Source: JANXLS01 sp038227045
GTDB taxonomy: Bacteria > Planctomycetota > SZUA-567 > H5-PLA8
Assembly: GCA_038227045.1 (NCBI GenBank)
Contig: JBBRQD010000063.1
Span: 1-32,499 of the forward strand
DNA: 32,499 bases
Reading direction: 5' to 3'
This document shows positions 8,801 to 16,944 of the stretch, in pieces. Under the pieces are notes generated by a model. That model had not been told where the DNA came from, did no database searches, and saw only the letters and a program-made list of their open reading frames with translations. The first letter of the stretch is position 1; the number at the start of each line of letters is the position of its first letter. Position numbers and translations under genes: made by a program.

Positions 8801-9783
8801 TTGTCGCCGGTAAAGGGCATGACGAGCACTAGGCCTTCGCCATTCTCCTTGACGCGCTTGAGAATGGCCTGCCGCGCGCTGGCCGTGAAGCGGTTCCAGC
8901 CCAGCGGCGTATGCATGGCCATGGCGTGAAATTTCTCGGGCCCCTGCATGGAACTGTCGAGGTATTTCTGCATGAGTAGTTGATCGATGCTGTCACCGCG
9001 ATTGCCGTAGAAATCGCCGAAACCCCACGTGTTCACGCCCCATTCGCGATCCCAGGACAGGAGGCTGACGTTGAAATCGGCGCGTTGCATCATCTCGGTT
9101 ACTTCGCGGCCGTACTTCACACTTGAGAGCATGAATACATTCAACGGCCCGCCGGCGAGGTTCTTGCCTAACGGAAAATGAGGCGAAACGACGTCAAGCG
9201 ACGGAATGAGATCGAAGCGCTCGGCATAGGGAATGAAATCGACCTTCTGCGCCTCCATTTTTCCGAGTTTAAAATCGTCGAACCAGAGCGTGAGGTTCGA
9301 CGGCGGATGATCGGTGAAGACCGTGAGCATCTTCATTTTACTCAAGTCCAGGGTGTGCGCGATGGCCTTGGTCTCGATCTGAACGACAGTTTTTCCACGC
9401 TGCACACGAGCGGTGAAGTTGAAGCGCGAGTTGTAGTTGAAGCTTTTGGCATCGTCGATGCGAATACCAATCTGGCTGTCGTTGTTGCTCCAGACGGCAA
9501 AGGACAGGACTTCGTACTTGGACCAGTCCTTTGGGATTTTTGGGACCGAGAACGCGAAGGACGGATAGTCGCCCTTCAGCGCCACATATTTCAACACCGT
9601 GTTGAAATCGGTCACCGTGCGCGGCCCCACGCTGAGTTCCGCGAGGTTCGGATCGCGTTCCACCTTTTTCAAATCATCGGCGGTATGAAACTGCGCGATG
9701 ACGAAAGGAGCGGCATCTTCCGCGACTGCGTGTGCGACCGTCGCGGAAAGAAGCAGCGCCAGAATTCGAAAGTTGATTTTCAT
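5893..9783 (-). CDS. Giant secreted GH42-like multidomain protein
   Basis: The product is 1296 residues with a signal peptide (MKINFRILALLLSATVAHA). Residues ~25-175 look like a carbohydrate-binding beta-sandwich (VLSFAVWSNND, LTLWFDDFKLG). Residues ~218-471 resemble a ThuA/class-I-amidotransferase-like fold (GEGLVLVMPFTGDKG, KDHPITQGVP, VGKGRVVTFAAR, LLDRAVIWAGG). Residues ~640-930 look like a GH42/GH14-type barrel, with DETALTSYTAEFDFDF, RFGTIDALNTAL (compare the beta-galactosidase 'YGTIEALN' segment) and HALFWWYSLRN. Residues ~945-1040 (HFSPVAILWS ... GGAVVVTDDPLFDEF) resemble the GH42 trimerisation domain. A beta-rich C-terminus follows. It is divergently paired with another giant GH-like gene. 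I cannot assign catalytic acids with certainty, so a carbohydrate-active role is likely but the bond cleaved is unknown. Confidence 0.75.
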   Translation of the reverse strand: MKINFRILALLLSATVAHAVAEDAAPFVIAQFHTADDLKKVERDPNLAELSVGPRTVTDFNTVLKYVALKGDYPSFAFSVPKIPKDWSKYEVLSFAVWSNNDSQIGIRIDDAKSFNYNSRFNFTARVQRGKTVVQIETKAIAHTLDLSKMKMLTVFTDHPPSNLTLWFDDFKLGKMEAQKVDFIPYAERFDLIPSLDVVSPHFPLGKNLAGGPLNVFMLSSVKYGREVTEMMQRADFNVSLLSWDREWGVNTWGFGDFYGNRGDSIDQLLMQKYLDSSMQGPEKFHAMAMHTPLGWNRFTASARQAILKRVKENGEGLVLVMPFTGDKGQPWPEDLKEVCALINSDTDFMRDGYVRYPANGRIPGKKWIKTKDHPITQGVPIEALPFKHMETQKYELAPGAEVLLALESGEPVLAVRQVGKGRVVTFAARALSLTPTMNAPTDFVNAPPYRYWEAWYSLLDRAVIWAGGREFKRDGAPVDLAPNTYADPFFTPRQWKDAAGKVTDWELVFKDPHPALKQIAIKADDVLKHGDTITATFSAPDGTADATWSAMLGEFGGDTWRTLEEAAVNAASGKIELPTARVRQNICYVKLAGMRNGELIAEGRAEVALTPDPVWDDYQTFTWLEGGLPFLFNLEMKRMRDLGVTGNTVGPRDFQMIKTLFRGGMLAHPVGLTNGLHVHDLNAKMKAFRETGNKSNLIREPSYADEAFVAKEREQSRKYGADLAKFSPLSMILSDETALTSYTAEFDFDFHPQNIKNFLQKLKTRFGTIDALNTALHLSAKSFEDVVPPTSDEAKASGNFGLWNEWRAHNDDMWTGAFKMYGAALKETYSHSRLSVSGTQEQAVFNGIDWAKLTPVFGAVCGYSGRFQELQRLSYQNAPGDLKVTPWGGYGRSGRAVDYQIWSSLVTGGDGHALFWWYSLRNSDFTFSKSAQDYQRAIAEMRGGIGKQYMQAQRHFSPVAILWSANSQRASWTLGKFDAFKKAEAAVMEALTDAEFDPCFISEQQIADGALSARGIRAVVLPMSLSLSKSVVAALDKLMADGGAVVVTDDPLFDEFLQPAKLPETFAARLAKFSDVKADLGAAMAKAGAKPWVTIRSGGQKLKKINATLHTIPGPETGRLLTILRAPIGQKDVIGADGVIHVEPDATGGKAVEQIEIDVSNLGAGHFYDMREKKELHPVGGKIGIAMPHGSGYPISILPYAVTGISSEISSTKNTLTVAWRLTHDAKTFTKHVFHLEVLDPDTKAEIPHFTRNMICGDGCAGSISWPLAKEDEGRKYTVSVHDILSGFQITKIKD

Positions 9784-9844
9784 GGGGTTCCCGAAGAAAC
9801 GAAACAGGCGTTTAATTCACGTGAGAATAATTGATTCGCTACAG

Positions 9845-9873
9845 AATAAACCGGAGGCGCGATTTTATGTCAA
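9845..9873 (-). promoter_or_regulatory. Candidate sigma-70 promoter for the giant GH42-like gene
   Basis: On the minus strand a perfect -35 TTGACA (9868-9873) is followed by a 17-bp spacer and TTTATT (9845-9850, four of six matches to TATAAT). The start point would be near 9838, leaving a leader of about 55 nt. The divergent gap 9784-10058 presumably also holds the promoter of the plus-strand gene, which I could not identify. Confidence 0.45.
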
Positions 9874-10058
9874 CCAATAGATAATAGCAGAAACAGTTCC
9901 GCCTGGTTTCCTTTCCGCGGCGGTTGTCCGACGTGACGCTTTCCAGCATTGGCGACGCGGTTGTTTCATAGTTCGAATTTTGCAGCGGTTTGAATTCCGG
10001 GTGTTTGGGTTCAACGGGGTGTACGTGGTTTGAAGAACTCGGATTTTCGGAGGCGTTT

Positions 10059-13000
10059 GTGACGATTGGTGCCGCATCTGCCCGCACTTTTTGGGGCTTT
10101 GTCCTGGGTGGATTGTTTTTGTGCCTTCCGGCGTTGGCGGGACAGGGACCGGCGTACAGTTATGGCGAGCAATGGTGGAGCGAATACCGCTGCGATAAGG
10201 GCACGAATTTGCTTCTGCATTTCGGCGCACCGCAGGTAACGGGCGCCCAGCGCGTCAAAACGGCCGTCGCGCGCAAGCTTGAGGATGAGAACTTGATTTC
10301 TAATGCGGAACTCAAGGGTTTGGACAATCAAAATAAAGACGACCGGCGTGTGCAGACGATGAAGGTTGCGGAGTTGCCGCCCGTGGACGAATCGACGGCC
10401 AAGCCGGGATTCGTGCTCGATTACAGCGACAAGCGGCTCAAGATTGAACTCGGAAAAGGGTGCGCGATCCAGGGCGATGCCGGAAGGTTTGGCGCGGGTT
10501 TGGCGTGCGATGGCACGGGTGCGCTGCGCGCGACGGTGAATGGTGTGGAGTCCGTCGAGGCATGGATCAAGGTTGCCGAGATTCCGAAGAATGAAGCGTG
10601 CATCTTTTCGCTGGCCAAGGACGAATCGCGGCTGTTGCTGCGTCCCGATGGAAAGCTCGAATTTCGGTTGAAAAATCCGCACGGCGAATTCGATCGCACG
10701 AAGATGAGCGACGTCGCCATTCAAGCCATGCAAAAAAAGAGCGCGGAGATTGTTTCGCCCAAGCCAATTTCGGTGGGCGAATGGACGCATGTCATCGTTC
10801 GAAAGCAACACCATGCGATGCCGGGAGGCGGGGAGCCTTGGGACGCGAAGCTGGTCGTCAACGGCGATGTCGTCGCGGGTTATCAGAGCGAGCGCTACAA
10901 CAAAGGCGGCGGTTACATGGGAGAGAACGCCGCGCTGCTCGTGATCGGCAACAGCGCGGCGGGCGCGGATGGCTTCAAAGGCATGCTGGATGAAGTGCGC
11001 GTGTCGAATCGCGAGCGCGTTTTTTACGAGCGGCCGGCGATGCCGTGGCGCGATGCCGCAGCCGTTCGCGTGCCGCAGTTCGATCGTCCTTGGTTTCGAA
11101 ACGACAGCACTGCGTTTCATATCTCGTTCGATAAAGGAATGACGCTCGACCGGGGACCGGCGGAAACCAAGATCGAGTTGAATTTACAGGGTCAGAAACC
11201 GGACGATCTGCTGGTGGACGGAATTCGCGGCAAAGGAATTCAGATTGACCCCGAACTGGGCTTTCCACGCGTGCGATTGCCTGGGATGAACACGGAAACC
11301 GGAGCGCTCGAATTTTGGGCGCGGCCGGTAAATTGGGACGACACGACCGGCTATTGGTCGCATTCGCCACCTTTAAACAAGGATCTGAGCATCGCACGTG
11401 TTTATACGAGAGGCAAAAATAAAGGAGAGAGGGCGGAGAATGGAAACGAGGATGTGCTGGCCTTCAACGTCACGCTTCCGCGAGCGTTCAATCTCGAGCA
11501 GCATCGGATTCCCGTCGACCCGGGTCATTGGATGCATCTCGCGCTGGTCTGGGATGCGGGCGGCTGGGGTCTGTATTGCAACGGCAAAGGGATCGGCGGC
11601 GGCCGGCGCGACCCCGCGGCGAATTTAAAAGCGGACATTTTGTATTTCGAGTTCGGCGTGAACAATCGCGTGACGGCGAAGAACGGCGAGCCGCCGCGCA
11701 TTGAGATCGATGAGGTCGTCGGTTACACCGGCCATCTGCGCCAGGACGAAGTCGAGCAGGCGCGCAAACGCTGGATGGAAACGCTTCAGCCGATTCCGCT
11801 TTTTCAAGCCGATTTCGCGTACAAATATTCGTTGCAAAAACTGGAATTCGCGTTGCAACCCCTGCTGCCGGAGAGCGTGAAGCCGGCGGCGGCCAGCGTC
11901 TCGCTTGTCGATTCGGTTTCGGGCAAGGCGGTGTTTGGGCCGCTGGCCATCGCGGCGCCATCGCCGGATGGGCGGTTTCGCGCGGTAATCTCCGAGGGAA
12001 AGGCTGTCGTTCCAGGGGCGTATCGGTTCGAGTTTTCGATCACGGACGATGCGGGCAAGGAAGTCGTCAAGAATTCTCGCGATTGGAAATTTGAAGACGA
12101 GCCGTGGCGCAACAGCCGTGCGGGAATTCTCGACAAAGTGCCGCCCCCGTGGACGCCGATCACCGCGGACGGCAAGACGTTGTCAACGCGCATGACTCGC
12201 TACTCGTTCGGCGCCGACGGATTGCCCGCGGAGATTTTTGCCGATGGCGTGAACATCCTTAAGGAACCGCTGCAAATTTTGGAGGACGGCAAGCCGCTGG
12301 CCGGGAAGATCGTCTCTCCTTTAATTGCGAAAGAAATGGACGCAAGTTGGAGTGCGGCGTTTGCCGGGAGCACCTGTGACATCGCGATGCAATGCCGGGC
12401 TGAATATGACGGCATGATTCGCTACGAACTGGCGCTAAAGCCCAAGGGCAAAGTCGGGCGGATTGCGTTCGTCATGCCAATCAAAGCGGAGAATGCGACG
12501 CGCTGGCTGGCGTATCCGGCGGGGATGCGTGGACCGAACACAGGCGTCGTCGAAAATAGCGATGGCGTGCTGCTCTCTTCGCGCGACGATCCTGCGATCT
12601 GGGAAGTGTGGCATCGTTTTGAAGACGCGAAGAAGAAGAATTCGAAACTGGCGTGGGAGGATTATTTCAAGGAGGCTCGCGAGAAGCGGCAGGCGTATGG
12701 CTTCTATACGCACGCGGATCTCAATGATATGAATCGCGGATTGTGGTGGTTCTGCGACAATGCCGCGGGCTGGGCGCAGTCGAAATCCCAGGGCGCGGTT
12801 GAAATTGTCCGAAAGGGCGGCACGGTATCACTCGTGCTGAATTTGGTTGCGGAGCCCGTTGAGTACACGCCGGGAAAGCCAATTGTTTTCGCCATTCTGC
12901 CGCACCCGGCGCGGCCTTTGCCGGAGACGCACCGGCTGCTGGAGCGTGTCGATCCCAAAGTGAATCCGCTGGCGAGTTCCGCGTTCGATGCGTTCATGCC

Positions 13001-14297
13001 GTGGCCGACGAGTCCGCGTTCGGGCGGGGAGAGCTTGAATATGACGCTCTTCCCCGCGGCCGATCCCGCTAAACCGGAGGCGGGACCGAGCTGGGATTAT
13101 GCTGCGAGCTGCATTCCGATCATGAAAGCGACGAAGCCTGCCGGCTATCGAACGCTGTATTTATCGCGCGCGTGGTTTTCATGCCGGGCCGGCGCGTACG
13201 ACAATTGGGAGTGGCGCAGCGGCGAATCGGGCGCCGTGTCGTTGACGCCGTATTTCAATAATTATTTGTGCTGGGAGATGAACGAGTGGATCGGACGCGG
13301 CATTTTCGACGCGATTTATCTGGATGAATGTTACGAGACCGCTGCGCGGAATCTTGAGGCTGGATTTTCGGTTAAATTGCCCGATGGCAGCGAGCAGCCC
13401 GGCGTGACCAATTTTGCGTTTCGCGAATTGATGCAGCGCTGGCGAGGCATTTTTCATCAGCACGGATTGGAACCCATGATGATGGCGCACCACACGTACT
13501 CGTTTCAATATCCCGGACTGATGTATTGCGACGCGCTGCTGGACGGCGAGAATTTTCCGATCGTCAGCCTCAACAGCCGCGACTGGATCGACAGCGTATC
13601 GCTGACCCATTACGAAGCCACGCAAAGCGGCCGGATGTGGGGGGTGACGCCGTTCTGGATGCCGTTTGTTTCCGAAGGCGGTTTCGAGAACAAGGCGAAG
13701 AGTCAATTCAAGAAATGGCAGTGGCGCATGGCGCGGCAGGCGCAATCGGTGTTCGCGCATTTCGAAATTGCGACGGCCTATGAAGGACAGGGCGCGCAAG
13801 TGTACAAGGCGTATTGGAAGGACGTGCTGGGCTGGGGCGCCGGCGATTTAAAAATTCAGTTCGTTCCCTATTGGCAGGCGGCGCCGGCGCTGACCGTGGA
13901 AGGCCAGGGCAAGGACGCGCTCGTCTCCTACTATCGCGAAAACGGCCGGCTGCTTTTGATCGCGAGCAACCGGCTGGCGAAGGAATGCGAACTGCGCATC
14001 AAACTGGATCGCACTGCGCTGGGGCTGAAGCCGGCGGCCGCGGTGAAGGTCTTGGATTCCGGCGCGGTTGCGCCGGCCGGCGACGATTTTGTGAAAGATA
14101 AATTGTTGGGCGAGGCGAAGGCGACGGATCCCGCTGCGCTGCTAAAAGGCAATTCATTGGCGGGAGACGACGATCTGCTGGAAGACGCCGGCATGAAGGC
14201 CAAGGAAAAATTGAAGGCGTTTTTGCCGCGCTGGGATGGAGACGTATTGATTGTGCCGGTCCACGCACGCGATTTCCGGATGGTTGGCATTGAATGA
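10059..14297 (+). CDS. Giant LamG-LamG-GH123/DUF6067-like secreted protein
   Basis: I choose GTG 10059 (1412 residues) over TTG 9990. It has GGAGG at 10049-10053 with a 5-nt spacer, and it begins a clean signal peptide (ARTFWGFVLGGLFLCLPALA). Two concanavalin-A-like/LamG domains follow: residues ~140-324 (GVESVEAWIKV, EWTHVIVRK, KGMLDEVRVSNRE) and ~350-577 (TGALEFWARPV, HWMHLALVW, PRIEIDEVVGYTG). A beta-rich region is followed by a DUF6067/GH123-type barrel from ~residue 945, with FAILPHPARPLPE, TLYLSRAWFS, a DAIYLDECYE strand near 1085 as possible catalytic acids, and the MMAHHTYSFQYPG segment. It probably binds and cleaves a surface or extracellular glycan. Divergence from the GH42-like gene suggests joint control. 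Fold assignment is moderate; specificity is unknown. Confidence 0.78.
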   Translation: MTIGAASARTFWGFVLGGLFLCLPALAGQGPAYSYGEQWWSEYRCDKGTNLLLHFGAPQVTGAQRVKTAVARKLEDENLISNAELKGLDNQNKDDRRVQTMKVAELPPVDESTAKPGFVLDYSDKRLKIELGKGCAIQGDAGRFGAGLACDGTGALRATVNGVESVEAWIKVAEIPKNEACIFSLAKDESRLLLRPDGKLEFRLKNPHGEFDRTKMSDVAIQAMQKKSAEIVSPKPISVGEWTHVIVRKQHHAMPGGGEPWDAKLVVNGDVVAGYQSERYNKGGGYMGENAALLVIGNSAAGADGFKGMLDEVRVSNRERVFYERPAMPWRDAAAVRVPQFDRPWFRNDSTAFHISFDKGMTLDRGPAETKIELNLQGQKPDDLLVDGIRGKGIQIDPELGFPRVRLPGMNTETGALEFWARPVNWDDTTGYWSHSPPLNKDLSIARVYTRGKNKGERAENGNEDVLAFNVTLPRAFNLEQHRIPVDPGHWMHLALVWDAGGWGLYCNGKGIGGGRRDPAANLKADILYFEFGVNNRVTAKNGEPPRIEIDEVVGYTGHLRQDEVEQARKRWMETLQPIPLFQADFAYKYSLQKLEFALQPLLPESVKPAAASVSLVDSVSGKAVFGPLAIAAPSPDGRFRAVISEGKAVVPGAYRFEFSITDDAGKEVVKNSRDWKFEDEPWRNSRAGILDKVPPPWTPITADGKTLSTRMTRYSFGADGLPAEIFADGVNILKEPLQILEDGKPLAGKIVSPLIAKEMDASWSAAFAGSTCDIAMQCRAEYDGMIRYELALKPKGKVGRIAFVMPIKAENATRWLAYPAGMRGPNTGVVENSDGVLLSSRDDPAIWEVWHRFEDAKKKNSKLAWEDYFKEAREKRQAYGFYTHADLNDMNRGLWWFCDNAAGWAQSKSQGAVEIVRKGGTVSLVLNLVAEPVEYTPGKPIVFAILPHPARPLPETHRLLERVDPKVNPLASSAFDAFMPWPTSPRSGGESLNMTLFPAADPAKPEAGPSWDYAASCIPIMKATKPAGYRTLYLSRAWFSCRAGAYDNWEWRSGESGAVSLTPYFNNYLCWEMNEWIGRGIFDAIYLDECYETAARNLEAGFSVKLPDGSEQPGVTNFAFRELMQRWRGIFHQHGLEPMMMAHHTYSFQYPGLMYCDALLDGENFPIVSLNSRDWIDSVSLTHYEATQSGRMWGVTPFWMPFVSEGGFENKAKSQFKKWQWRMARQAQSVFAHFEIATAYEGQGAQVYKAYWKDVLGWGAGDLKIQFVPYWQAAPALTVEGQGKDALVSYYRENGRLLLIASNRLAKECELRIKLDRTALGLKPAAAVKVLDSGAVAPAGDDFVKDKLLGEAKATDPAALLKGNSLAGDDDLLEDAGMKAKEKLKAFLPRWDGDVLIVPVHARDFRMVGIE

Positions 14298-14574
14298 CGT
14301 AACGAATCTCTTGCCAATTCTCAAGGCCACTGACGCTTGCGCGCGTGGAGCCATTGAACAACCGGCAATTTCAAAAAAAGTACCCGTTTTTGAGTCGAGA
14401 GCGGTGTTGACGATAAGACCGAAGTGCTTCGTTTGCGACGGGAGATGCCAGCTAAACTGAAGCTCGCGAACTGTTACTGATGCGCGTCATTCATTCACTA
14501 TTTAGAGGATGATCGGCGTTTGAAACGCAGAGGCATCTAACCGCATGAACGCCACACGATAGAAATTGGAAACC
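14298..14574. other. 277-bp intergenic gap, nothing recognised
   Basis: This lies between the giant GH gene and the DUF1592 gene, both on the plus strand. I found no ORF with coding character, no clear terminator and no confident promoter. A separate promoter for the DUF1592 operon is plausible here. Confidence 0.4.
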
Positions 14575-16932
14575 ATGATCTCGGGTCTTCGCTGGCACGT
14601 CGTTTCGATTCTCGCGCTCATCGGTGCGACAGGGAACTTGTGCGCGGCTCAAGGCGATTCGTTCCGCCCGTTCTTCGACCAGCATTGCATAACATGTCAC
14701 AGCGGCGACAAGCCCAAGGGCGATTGGCGCATTGACGAACTTACCTCTGACTTTGCGGACAAGAAAAACCGCGGGCTGTGGGAGGACGTGCTGGAGCAAC
14801 TCACGTCGGGAGCCATGCCGCCGAAGGGCAAACCGCGTCCGCCCGAAAAAGATGCGCGCGCGTTGACCGACTGGATCGGCGCGCAGACGTCGGCCGTGGG
14901 CGCAAAAGAAGGGCGCGTGGTCCTCCGGCGGCTAAACCGGGTGGAATTTGAGAATACCGTGCACGACCTGTTTGCCGTGAACGTGCCGGTAAAAGAGATT
15001 CTGCCCGAGGACGCCATTAAAAATGGTTTTGACAATGTGGGCGCGGCGTTGAATTTGTCGCCCGTGCTGATGGAACGTTATCTTGAAGCTGCCGATGTGG
15101 TGCTCAATGCCGCCATCGCGCCCGTGCATAAGCTGGAAAGCAAAACCGAGCGCCTCGACCTCTACGATTCGCTGCCAAAGTGGTTCCTGCCGGGAGCGTA
15201 TAAGCGCGACGAAGGCGTGATCCTGTTTCGATGCAGCGGCGATTCCGCGACCGATCTTCGAAAGTACAAGTCGCCGGCGGCGGGACGCTACCGCTTCCGC
15301 ATCGCGGCGTCAGCGCACAATTCCCCGACGCCTCTGCCGATGGCGGTGCTGCTCGGCAACTTCGTCGTCAGCGGTTTTGGAGACGTGCGGCACCTGGGCT
15401 ATTTCGATGCGCCGCCCGGCAAGCCCGCGGTCATCGAGTTCGAGGAGCGGCTTGGGGCGAAAAACGATACGGTGAAAGTGACGCCCGTTTCGCTGCCGTT
15501 TGTCTATTTGAACGAAAAGAATATGGCGGAGTACCCCGGCCCCGGATTGCAAATCCATTGGATCGAAGTCGAAGGGCCGTTGCCTGAAGCGTGGCCTAGC
15601 GAAAGTTATCGCCGTGTGTTTGGGGATGTCGATCCGAAGAGCGGCACGCTGGCCGATGCTGAGAAGATCCTGAAAACGCTTTTGCCAAAAGCGTTCCGCC
15701 GTCCGACGGCTGAAAACGAAGTGAAGCCGTTCGTGGCGCTGGTTGCAAAATCGCTCTCAGGGGGCCAGTCGTTCGAAGTGGCTCTGCGATGTGGCATCAA
15801 AGGCGTGCTGGCGTCGCCGAAGTTCCTCTATTTCCGGGAGACCACGGGCGCGCTCGATGACTATGCGCTGGCATCGCGGCTGTCGTATTTTCTCTGGAGC
15901 ACAATGCCGGATGAACCCCTGCTGGAGCTCGCTAAAAGCGGCGAGCTTCACAAGCCGGCTGTGCTTCATGCGCAAGTCGAACGCATGTTGCAGCATCCCA
16001 AGGCGAAGGCGTTCACTGAAAATTTCACCGGCCAGTGGCTGGGTCTGCGCAAGATCGCCGCGAATGCGCCAGACAAAGCCTTGTACCCGGAGTTCGACGA
16101 GTTGTTGCAATGGTCGTCGGTACGCGAGACGCACTTGTTCTTTGACGAACTGCTGAAGGAAAACCTCAGCGTGAAGAATTTTGTGGACTCCGATTTCGCG
16201 ATGCTCAACGGGCGGCTGGCGCGGCACTATGGCATCGAAGGGGTGGATGGAGTCGCGTTCCACAAAGTCGCGTTGAAGCCCGAATTTCATCGCGGCGGCG
16301 TCATGACGCAGGCCAGCGTTTTGAAAGTGACGGCCAATGGCACGACAACCTCGCCGGTGCTGCGCGGCGTGTGGGTTCTCGACCGCATCATCGGCAAACC
16401 GATGCCACCTCCGCCGGCCAATGTACCGGCCATTGAACCGGACATTCGCGGCGCCGTGACCATCCGCGAACAACTCGCGAAACATCGGCAAACGGAGAAC
16501 TGCGCCGTATGCCACACGCGGATAGATCCACCCGGCTTCGCGTTGGAGAACTACGACGTCATCGGCGGCTGGCGCGAGAACTATCGTGCCGTTGGAACGA
16601 AAAATAAAGTGAACAACCGCGTCGGGCCGCTGGCGAAATATCTCGCCGCGTACCAATATGGCGTCGGCCAGCCGGTCGACGCCGGCGACACGCTTCCGGA
16701 TGGGCGAAAATTCGCGACCGTGGAGGAGTTTAAAAAGGTGCTCCTCGCCGAGCCTGAGCAAATCGCCCGGTCCTTTACTGAAAAGCTATTAATCTACGCC
16801 ACTGGTCAGCCGGTCGGCTATGGCGATCACAAGGCAGTCAATACGATTCTGGTCGACGCGAAGAAGTCCGATTATGGACTTCGCAGCCTGGTGCACGCGG
16901 TTGTCGCGAGTGAACTCTTTCTAAGCAAATAG
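14575..16932 (+). CDS. DUF1592-type planctomycete dihaem cytochrome protein (copy 1)
   Basis: Start ATG 14575 (785 residues) is preferred to TTG three codons upstream; it begins a signal peptide ending near LCAAQ. Domain order fits the PSCyt1/DUF1587/DUF1595/DUF1592/DUF1588/DUF1585 architecture. CITCH (38-42) and AMPPKGKPRP form the first cytochrome-c-like unit. LRRLNRVEFENTVHDLF is DUF1587. LPKAFRRPTAENEVKPFV is DUF1595. SRLSYFLWSTMPDEPL is DUF1592. RGGVMTQASVLKVTANGT and CAVCH (643-647) with RIDPPGFALENYD are DUF1588. The last ~75 residues are DUF1585. Two CxxCH motifs imply two covalent haems in the periplasm. The DUF1552 gene follows after 12 nt, the usual pairing. The function is experimentally undefined; an extracellular redox or polymer-degradation role is inferred. 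Confidence 0.92.
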   Translation: MISGLRWHVVSILALIGATGNLCAAQGDSFRPFFDQHCITCHSGDKPKGDWRIDELTSDFADKKNRGLWEDVLEQLTSGAMPPKGKPRPPEKDARALTDWIGAQTSAVGAKEGRVVLRRLNRVEFENTVHDLFAVNVPVKEILPEDAIKNGFDNVGAALNLSPVLMERYLEAADVVLNAAIAPVHKLESKTERLDLYDSLPKWFLPGAYKRDEGVILFRCSGDSATDLRKYKSPAAGRYRFRIAASAHNSPTPLPMAVLLGNFVVSGFGDVRHLGYFDAPPGKPAVIEFEERLGAKNDTVKVTPVSLPFVYLNEKNMAEYPGPGLQIHWIEVEGPLPEAWPSESYRRVFGDVDPKSGTLADAEKILKTLLPKAFRRPTAENEVKPFVALVAKSLSGGQSFEVALRCGIKGVLASPKFLYFRETTGALDDYALASRLSYFLWSTMPDEPLLELAKSGELHKPAVLHAQVERMLQHPKAKAFTENFTGQWLGLRKIAANAPDKALYPEFDELLQWSSVRETHLFFDELLKENLSVKNFVDSDFAMLNGRLARHYGIEGVDGVAFHKVALKPEFHRGGVMTQASVLKVTANGTTTSPVLRGVWVLDRIIGKPMPPPPANVPAIEPDIRGAVTIREQLAKHRQTENCAVCHTRIDPPGFALENYDVIGGWRENYRAVGTKNKVNNRVGPLAKYLAAYQYGVGQPVDAGDTLPDGRKFATVEEFKKVLLAEPEQIARSFTEKLLIYATGQPVGYGDHKAVNTILVDAKKSDYGLRSLVHAVVASELFLSK

Positions 16933-16944
16933 GGGTATGGCACA

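Noticed and set aside
15757..16761. A 334-codon minus-strand open frame.
   Set aside because: It is a shadow of the DUF1592 gene, which has a continuous recognisable domain series on the plus strand.
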